From: Glycine soja
Lineage: Eukaryota; Streptophyta; Magnoliopsida; Fabales; Fabaceae
DNA: 64,000 bases
Direction: 5' to 3'
NCBI RefSeq assembly: GCF_004193775.1
Contig: NC_041021.1
Coordinates: 35,909,718 to 35,973,717 of the forward strand
Below are positions 56,530 through 64,000 of this stretch, piece after piece; position 1 is the stretch's first letter; every line of letters starts with the position of its first letter. Below the pieces are notes generated by a model that was not told the DNA's origin, did no database searches, and saw only the letters and a list, made by a program, of their open reading frames with translations. A program made the translations under genes and the position numbers.

Positions 56530-57789
56530 TTGTTGATCAATTGGCCTTTGTTCGTTGTCTCCATAGATCACATATTTACTATCTTTGGGAGAAATATGAA
56601 TAAACTTTGATGCATCTCCCGCCATGTGTTTGGAGAAATTGCTATCAATGTATCAACTTTGCTCTTCTCCGCTTTCATAGTCTTTCAACATGAGACCCAG
56701 ATTTATGATTTTATTTACTGAATCACTTGAATAATTTATGTCATTATCTTCCCAAGTGATGTATGCTTTCTTTTCTTTAAAATTCCTCTTGTCGGATTTT
56801 TCCATTCTTCTTTTAAAGACAGGACAATCAAATCTCATGTGCCCAGGTTGATCGCATTCATAGAATTTTGGGGCTAAGGAGGAATCTTCTTCTTTCTTCT
56901 TTGGATTGATGTTTGATTTCCTTTAATTTCTTTTGTTTCTCAGAAATTTATTAAACCTCTTCACAAAAAATATGAAATCATCATCTTCTTCTATTTCAGT
57001 CAAGTCCTCTTTGTCACTTTCTTCTTGAATAGAAGATGATGAGGCTCTGAGTGTTATTCCGTTTCTTTTTATATCATTCTCTTCATGTTGATGGAGACTC
57101 ATAAGTTCCATTTCATGTTCTTGAAGTTTTCCAAAGAGAGTGGCAAGAGACATATTAGTGAGATCTCTTGATTCTGCAATTGCTGTTACTTTTGGTTGCC
57201 ATTACCTGCTTAAACATCTCAACACTTTGTTAATGAGATCTTTATTAGGAAATATTTTTCCCAATGATGCAAGATGATTAACTATATGAGTAAATCTCTT
57301 TTGCATATCTTCTATGGTCTCATATTGATACATTCTAAACAGTTCATATTCATGTGTGAAAGTGTTTATTCTAGATCTCTTGACACCAGTTGTGCCTTCA
57401 TGGGTTACTTGTAATGTATCTCACATTTATTTTGCATTTTTACAATTTGAGACTATAAAATATTCATCCATGCCTAATGCAGAAGTGATTATATTTTTTG
57501 CCTTTAAATTGTATTGAACCTTTCTTCTTTCATCATCATTCCATTCTTCTCTTGGTTTTTTTATAGTTGCATTTCCCACTACCTTTGTTGGAATAAAGGG
57601 ACCAACTTCAATGGCTTCCCATATATTTAAATCTATGGCTTCAATAAAGATCTACATTTGGATTTTCCAATAGTGATAACCCTTGCCATTGAACATAAGA
57701 GGCCTATTAATAGAATTTCCCTCAGGAAATGGAAAGTTGAATGAGACCATATCTATTCTTGAAGTTTTTAAACTTTAAACAAGAATCCT
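56530..57789 (-). pseudogene. Copia gag to protease start (minus strand)
   Basis: From 57780 downward: PREEWNDDERRKVQYNLKAK and NIITSALGMDEYF (about 57570-57450), THEGTTGVKRSRINTFTHEY (about 57410-57350), MQKRFTHIVNHLASLGKIFP, TLFGKLQEHEMELM (about 57145-57100), then a zinc knuckle YECDQPGHMRFDCP (about 56860-56820) and, at 56640-56540, a protease-like DSNFSKHMAGDASKF and YVIYGDN. The catalytic DSG appears as DSN. Several frameshifts. The rest of pol is absent: at about 56525 the text changes to a primer-binding-like sequence. Confidence 0.78.
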
Positions 57790-57801
57790 GCTCTGATACC
57801 A
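57790..57801 (-). other. Intact primer-binding site (minus)
   Basis: Minus-strand TGGTATCAGAGC, the full 12-nt complement of the initiator tRNA-Met 3' end, two bases after the LTR. Confidence 0.9.
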
Positions 57802-57803
57802 CT

Positions 57804-58860
57804 TGTTGGACCAGCGACCTCAATAACTTAAGAGGGATAGGCTTAGAATGCAGAAGAAGAAGCAGCAACCAATTTAATAATGTTCTTTAAACATGCAAGA
57901 CAAAATTGATTGCAATAATATAAATGAGATAAGGGAAGAGAGAAATGCAAACTCGAGATTTTCCACTTCCCGTGCCTAAGTCCAACCCACTTGAGATTTT
58001 CCACTCTCTTTGTAAAACTTATTTTACAAAGTCTGAACCACACAGGGACAACCCTTCCCTTGTGTTCAGGAATCCTTACAACTTAAGAGATCCCTGGTCT
58101 CTTAAACAATTTCCTTTGAATAAGAAAAAGAAGAAGAAGTTTCTCTTTTTAAGAGAAGGATATTACAATTAAAGATCAATCAAGATTCCTTATTGAATAT
58201 GCAAGTGTTAGATCAAGGAATCCTTTTTGAGAGGATAAGACATTTCAGTTCAGAAAAACTCTCTTGTAAAATTCGTGTCCTAAGTCACCTATATATAGGC
58301 CTTTGATGGTCATTCAAAATCATTTGAAAAGATGTGACTGTTGGGAGTTATTTTAGAAAATTCCTCACTGGTAATCGATTACACAATTGTTTTTTTGAAG
58401 AGTTGTGACTCTTCATATTTGAAATTTGAATTTTAACTTTGGTAATCGATTACATACACTCTGTAACCGATTACAAACTTTGAAATTTAAATTCAAATTT
58501 ATAAAGGCTGTTTTAAAACGTTCAAAACTTCTGGTAATCGATTACAAGCATTGTGTAATTGATTACAAGCTTTCAAAAATATTAAAAACATTTTAAAACA
58601 TTCCAGTAAGCATTTTGGCCACTGGTAATTGATTACAGTCACTGGTAATCGATTACCAGAGAGTAAATATCTCTTTTAAAACCTTTTGATAAAAACCTTT
58701 GGCCATAACTTATGCAACATCAATTTGGAAACTTCTTTCTAAGACTCTAGAGACTAACTTCATCATTTATCTTAGATTTCTTGGAGTCTTGTTTTGGATC
58801 AAACTTGAGAAGCACGTTTCTTTGGCATCATCAAAACATCATGATATCTTTGCTTCTACA
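57804..58860 (-). mobile_element. Copia 5' LTR on the minus strand
   Basis: Minus strand: starts TGTAGAAGCAAAGATATC (58860) and ends GGTCCAACA (57804). The start is like that of the solo LTR at 52100. TAATCGATTAC-type sites lie at 58370-58655. A TATA-like CCTATATATAGG lies at 58288-58299. Length 1057 bp, shorter than the ~1650 of copies 1 and 2; the GGGTACA hairpin array is not seen. It precedes an intact primer-binding site and gag. Confidence 0.85.
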
Positions 58861-59097
58861 AAAATAGCAATACATAGTTGAAGGAGTTATAAGATGAACT
58901 ATGGTGAAAATCTACAGAAGCAAAGTCAAAGCAAATATGGGGAAGAAATTTATAAGGATCAAAACCAAGTTTGGCCAAAAGTATAGGGACCAAAAACATA
59001 TTTTTCCCAATTTTATAAAATATTACTTGTTACCCTACACTTTTTTTATTGTGATGATGTAGCTTTCATAACGTGTGATTCTTTCCTAGTCATATCT
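58861..59097. other. Short spacer
   Basis: AT-rich, no gene recognised. May hold the target site of the minus-strand copia element. Confidence 0.4.
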
Positions 59098-60712
59098 TTG
59101 GTTTCATTTGTTTGTAAAGACATAATGGTGGATTACTCAAATCAAGTAATGAAACTAGGGACTTTATTGTTTGAGTTATTATCAGAAGCTCTTAGTTTGA
59201 ATTCAACCTACTTAAGAGATACAAGTTGCGATGTGGGACAATTTGCTTTTGGTCATTACTATCCTTCCTATCTTGAACCAAACTTAACTCTGGGAACCAT
59301 AAAGCATGTTGATGTTAATTTCATCACAGTGCTTCTACAAGGCCATATAGGTGGCCTCCAAGTTCTTCATCAGAACACACAAATCGATGTAACCCCTGTG
59401 CCTGGGGCTCTAGTGTTTAACATTGGCGATTTTCTACAAACATGTCTTTGTCTTTCTTTTCCTGCCACTGAATACCATCCCCCTTATTGCATACTTATTA
59501 GGTTCATATTAACAAGAACTTATAAACTATACTCTCCTTTCTTGATTGAGGCTTAAATTATACTGATGGAAAGTCTCACATTGTCGGCCTCAATTCCTAA
59601 GGTGTAGTTAATATATCTATTGGACAATTTCGCTTAAGGCCAGTTGGTTTTAAAATGAAATCTAATATGGTATTGGAGCTTATAATCCATTTGTTATAGT
59701 AGGCTAATGTAGAGGAGGGTGTTGGAGAAAGTCCCACATTCTCAATTCTTTGTGTGTAGCTTATATCTTAAAGTGTCACATCCTCAATTCTTGGAATGCA
59801 GCTTATATATTTGTTGAACAATTTCACTTAAGGCCTGACTTTAAGATGAAATCTAACATATAGTTCCTTCTCTGATAGTCTTATAGTCTCATTTAGAAAT
59901 CAATCTTTATTAAAAATACTTAAGTTTTAATTTCTATAAGGATATATAATACTAAAACTGAAATTTTTTAGGGACTAAAACATAAGAAAAATAGTAAGAG
60001 CAAAGACAATTGTATACTACTAAGAGAGGAGAATATCATCCACATAAATGTAAACAAGTATTGGAGGGACAATTTTTCTTTCTTTGTTAGGCATTATCCA
60101 TAGTTTAGTATTGAATCTCAATTGTTGACTTGACTTTATCACATTGGTTTCTTTCTATATGTAAAAATCACAAGTTTTAGTTCCTATGATGGCATATACA
60201 AAGTAAAACTTCTGTTTTTTTAAGGGACTGAAACTTAGGAAATATAGGAACAGCAAGGACCAATTATACAAATAAGAGAGGAGAGTATAATCCACATAAA
60301 TGTAAACAAGTATTGGAAGGACAATTTTTCTTTGTATCACTAGATATCATTCATAGTTTAGTTTTGAATCTCAACTGTTGACTTGACTTATCACTTTGGC
60401 TTCTTTCAGTTTATTATATGTGATCCTTCACCAATATGGCTAATTCCTAATATTCTTGAATGCCAACTTATCTCAAATGACAAATTCAAGAGTGGTCAAC
60501 ATAGAGTACCGGCAAATACTGCAGGTCCAAGAGTCTCCATTGTATGCTTTTTTAGTCCAGCATTCATCCATCTTCAAGGACTTATGGTCCCATCATGGAA
60601 CTTTTATCTGAAGACAATCCTGCAAAATATAGAGAATTTTCAATTCCAGAATTTACAGCTCACTACTGAACAAAATATATGAAGGATACTTCTCCTCTAC
60701 TACATTTCAAGA
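59098..60712 (+). pseudogene. 2-oxoglutarate/Fe(II) dioxygenase (ACC-oxidase-homologue type) fragment
   Basis: Exon piece A (about 59110-59445) reads IMVDYSNQVMKLGTLLFELL, then CDVGQFAFGHYYPSYLEPNL, then TIKHVDVNFITVLLQ, with the iron-binding His-X-Asp, then VTPVPGALVFNIGDFLQ. Piece B (about 60448-60712) reads LISNDKFKSGQHRVPANTAG with the second iron-binding His, and [12 protein letters not shown] with the 2-oxoglutarate-binding Arg-X-Ser, then a frameshift. The usual splice junction after 'DFLQ' should be GT but reads AC; the acceptor before LISND lacks AG. The first exon (N-terminal half) is not in the window, and no ATG opens the piece. Not functional. Confidence 0.85.
59922..60420 (+). 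repeat. ~250-bp diverged tandem duplication in the dioxygenase intron
   Basis: Two units start at about 59922 and 60172. Shared: AAGAGAGGAGA, ATCCACATAAATGTAAACAAG, GACAATTTTTCTTT and TTGACTTGACTT. The intron also holds two copies (about 59572 and 59733) of a TCTCACATT/CCCACATTCTCAATTC motif with TTAAGGCC. Confidence 0.8.
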
Positions 60713-60761
60713 TTTGACAAGTAGAATCCTCTACTACATTTCAAGATTTGACAAGTAGAAT
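60694..60761 (+). repeat. Perfect 34-bp tandem repeat at the dioxygenase 3' end
   Basis: Two identical copies (60694-60727 and 60728-60761), starting CCTCTACTACATTTCAAG. The first covers the last codons and stop region of the dioxygenase remnant. Confidence 0.92.
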
Positions 60762-62274
60762 ATTGTAAAAGTGATTTTTTTTCGTCATAATCTTTTGATT
60801 TTTCAAGGAAAAAAAGATCCTGACTAATCCAAATTTAATCGGGAGGTAAATAATGTCCGACAAAGAATTATTTTTCCTAAGGATCAAACTCGAATATTAT
60901 CCGAACTATTCGACTTTAACTTCAGCATATTAACTAGTGTTCAATCGTTGTAAAAGTAACTATGACCTCATTTAAGGGAGTTAAATGTAACAAACTTTGG
61001 AACTTCCACTGTGTCAATTTCTTGATGAGGAATTAATGAAAAACTCGGGTGGAAGAGATAATTTTATGCTTTCCACAAGAAATTATTAGATGGTGTGGGA
61101 TTATAATGGTCCCTATTTGCCTTCCAAAAAGAAATAACGGTCCCTATTAATCTCCACATCTAATAAATTATTCTTAATTCTGTTATAAACTGAAAAACTT
61201 AAATAAATGTCATGTAGAGATTGGTTGAAACCGTAGACATGTGATCCTGAAATATTTAATAAAATGTCCCTTTTAAAATATTTTCTCCTTTTGTTAAAAT
61301 GTATGTGAGTCCTACTAATTTTAGAATGAGACACAACAAATAAAAAATAGGATTCACATATTTAGTAAGTCCAATTTCACCCAAAAAAATAGAATGTGTG
61401 AATAAGAATATATTATAAGCATTTGTCTTTTTTTATAATAAAAAATAAATTCTATTTATTAGTCTTAAAATGAATGATAGTGAATAAAATAATGGTTTCA
61501 AACTTTTATGAGATGAAAATAAATAAATAAAATTACATAGAACAAAACCAAATTTCCTCATTCTATAGAAAAATTATATTTTCTAATTTTAAAGAGATAA
61601 AAGGAAAAGAATGTAATTTTAGAGACCAAAATTAAAATTGGCTCATTTTGCTAGAATAAAAAATAGTTATTTAGAGACCAAAACTAAAATTTGCTTATTT
61701 TACAGGAACAAAACACAATCACTTAAAATATTTAGAGGATTGAAAACAAAATGAAATAAAATTAGGGAGCAAAATTTTAATTTACTTATTTAACACATAC
61801 TAAAGCAATAATTAACCGTTTTTTTTTTGTATTTTTTAAATATTTATATTTTTACTTCATTTTATTTTTATTAACTTTTCACATCTATATGTTTCAAATC
61901 TTCATATGTTTCAAATCTATATTTTTGCATTACACTAGTTTTTTTTAAGTTTAAGAAAATATAAAATATATAAAAAATAATGTTATATATAAGAAAATAT
62001 TAATAATGTTATTAGTTAATTGTAAAGACATTTATCTAAAAAAATTTAAGAGTAAATTACCTTTAACTTACATCAACCTACCTTATAGAAGTATGCGTTG
62101 TAATATTTTTTTAAAAGAATTAAGATAGTTAGAGTAATATATAAAGAAGATCAATATAATATTTTTTAAAACAATTAAAAAGGTTAGTGTATGGGTTAAA
62201 AATGAGGGCTATATCCAGAAAAATCTAACAAAATCTAGGCTCTGTTGGTTACATAGTTTAATTTACTAAACATA

Positions 62275-62321
<47 letters not shown>

Positions 62322-63161
62322 CAATAGTGAATATTTTTTATATAAGAAACAATTATAGGGATAATATGTTTTAAATTGGCAAAAAACATTTATTTGATTA
62401 AATGAAATTTTTAAAAAATAAAAAACATTTTTCTTTATTTTAATATGACGTGTTTAAACTCAAAATTAAATTAAGGAATAATGTTTAATAAAAAATATTT
62501 ATATCAGTCCTTGAAATTAATTTTAACTATCTAAATAAAAGTAACAAAATTTTATTGAAAAATTATTACTACTATTACACTTTCATATTTTTAATATCAT
62601 AATTGTTTCTTTAATAAAGCAATATTACTTTTAAAAATGGTCAAAATTAAGCTCAAAGATCTAATAATATTAAAATAGCGTATTAACATTAACATAGCTC
62701 TCTGTCTCTGTCTCTCTCTCATAGTTCATACTTGAAAACTTATGCAAATAAAGTAATATGAATTGATAATGAATTAATAGCATATTATTAATATTATAAA
62801 AAAATATCAAAAAAATAGCATATTATTAATTGTTCATGCCCTCTTTTATCTTTGCTACATTATTACCTCTTCAATTTTGAGCCTTTTTTTTTCAGTCTAA
62901 TTTGTTGTGTTGTGTCCACCCAGATTCAAAATTCAACTTGGAATCTCTTATATTTGTCTTCATTTTCCAGTCTTATCTTCCTGTTTGCTTGTGACTTCTG
63001 GTGTGTATCATGTGGGTGTGAAGTGGATGTTAAAACTTAAAAGTCTCACCTTTTTGGTTCATTGGTGATTTGTTTTGTTACATTGGTCTGGAATCTGAAG
63101 ATGGTTGTTCATTGTTAGGCATTGAGGTTTCTGAGCATTGATTTTGATTTGGTGGAGAAAG
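60762..63161. other. AT-rich intergenic region and 5' region of the CASP-like gene
   Basis: No gene was recognised to about 62830. A (TA)n run lies at 62277-62319. Repeat-like 'agagaccaaaa(c/t)taaaat' text recurs at about 61620 and 61672. A CT-rich run (TCTCTGTCTCTGTCTCTCTC, about 62697) may be near the promoter. The stretch 62840-63161 looks like the 5' leader of the next gene. Confidence 0.4.
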
Positions 63162-63292
63162 ATGAAGGATTTCTGTGGGACACCTGGCACTGTTCTTGGG
63201 CTTGTTCTTAGGATGTCACAGTTCGTTTTTGCTGCTGGGTCTATTGCTTCCATGGCTACCACAATCAGTTTCTTTAATTTGACTGCCTTTTG
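63162..63292 (+). CDS. CASP-like membrane protein (CASPL5 type), first coding exon
   Basis: ATG at 63162; 43 full codons then TG, with donor GTAATT at 63293. The protein reads MKDFCGTPGTVLGLVLRMSQ then FVFAAGSIASMATTISFFN and LTAF. This matches the start and first membrane segment of CASP-like proteins (family 5; about 150 residues with four membrane segments), which form membrane domains related to the Casparian strip proteins. No stop occurs in the exon. Exon 2 is not found in the remaining 0.7 kb, so the gene runs past the window. A Cys stands at residue 5 where relatives often have Pro. Confidence 0.88.
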
Positions 63293-64000
63293 GTAATTAC
63301 TCAATTCCCTTCTCCCTCTCATTCAAGTAAAAAATTTGTTTTTGTTTTGCGAAACTTTAACCTGCATTCATTTTTGTTTGGTGTGATTTTCATGAGTGTT
63401 GTGTTGTGTTCTCAAAATACATTAGTCATATCATATGTGATATGTTTGTCAATTGAATCATGCTCCATTCATCTTCATGGCTGAGTTTATGGATGTCAAG
63501 AGATTTCATGCATTCAATGAATCGTAACCATAGGATAATGATTGAAGGACTCATATTTCATCTCACAAATCTAACTTAAAATATGTATACGATATGTGAA
63601 TCATCCGATCTTCATCTGACAGTTACGGTTTATGAATATGTGAATGTGTGAATGCAGGGATCTCCATGTCTGGCCAACAAAATACTTATTGATTTTTCAT
63701 ATTTTATTAGTCACTTTGGCTATATGTATGTGTCTCTAGTCCTTAACAGTCCTTGCAAGACTCTGCTTGCTCTTTGATTTTCGAATTGGGAGGACACAAC
63801 CTACTAGTTAGTTGAACTATTCAATTCCGAATGATTTTGAAGCACTCAAGATGTATACTTGTTTTGATTTACTTTCTATGGAAAAAAAAATGTCTTTACC
63901 ACTGAATAATTAGGTCTATTAGGTGATTTTGTTGCAACAGATTTACACATTTTATGTATGGTTGGTATCTTGATTTAGATTAATTGGTGTGGTCTGAATG
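63293..64000 (+). other. First intron of the CASP-like gene (runs off the edge)
   Basis: Begins GTAATT. No second exon resembling the next membrane segment is seen up to 64000. Open frames here are intronic. Confidence 0.6.

Noticed and set aside
1..64000. CRISPR-like arrays
   Set aside because: No regular direct repeats with unique spacers; repeats here are transposon parts, and the genome is plant.

Overview
This is a plant nuclear window, most likely a legume and probably soybean (Glycine). That is inferred from the AT-rich DNA with spliced plant genes, Ty1/copia LTR elements rich in TAATCGATTAC palindromes, a CACTA element carrying a Ulp1-like protease, and plant gene families. No prokaryotic features are present. 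Most of the window is nested, decayed transposons. Only two genes look intact: an HR-like lesion-inducer gene (42838-44832, minus, five exons) and the first coding exon of a CASP-like membrane protein gene that runs off the right edge (63162-63292, plus).

Layout from left to right. 1-3550: MULE transposase relic, then a copia LTR, primer-binding site and decayed gag. 3600-4530: a foldback repeat and a ~30-bp degenerate minisatellite. 5712-8404: a block resembling plant mitochondrial DNA, bounded by 38-bp direct repeats. 8420-13640: a foldback element and a CACTA relic (transposase-associated domain, Ulp1-like exons, subterminal palindromes). 13888-24737: a composite copia element of SIRE/Maximus type with gag, pol and a third ORF; its 5' LTR is fused to a different LTR and its 3' LTR is partly duplicated in tandem. 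25021-26420: a second foldback copy split by an 853-bp insertion with a 9-bp target duplication, then a Tourist-like MITE. 27221-28345: GH9 endoglucanase and LINE relics. 30871-38292: a broken coclaurine N-methyltransferase-like gene on the minus strand whose interior is a very AT-rich ~3.8-kb block. 39496-41952: foldback and tandem repeats. 42838-44832: the intact HRLI gene. 45300-49000: an unassigned ORF and inverted repeats. 49765-58860: three interlocked retroelement remnants, including a solo LTR with a 5-bp target duplication, an F-box-associated domain pseudogene, a 'plant transposon protein' ORF and a minus-strand copia 5' end. 59098-60712: a 2-oxoglutarate dioxygenase pseudogene. 63162 onward: the CASP-like gene.

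The most interesting structure is in the transcribed part of two copies of one LTR family (15641-15823 and 53278-53460). Each copy has a row of short hairpins whose stems differ in sequence but stay self-complementary around a near-constant GGGTACA loop. One stem pair differs between the copies by two matching changes that keep the base pair. This looks like a conserved RNA structure whose loop contains the self-complementary GTAC, possibly a dimerisation or packaging signal. That function is inference.

All calls are from reading the sequence; nothing was aligned to a database. Domain names rest on recognised motifs. Repeat and LTR edges are approximate unless a duplication or splice site fixes them.
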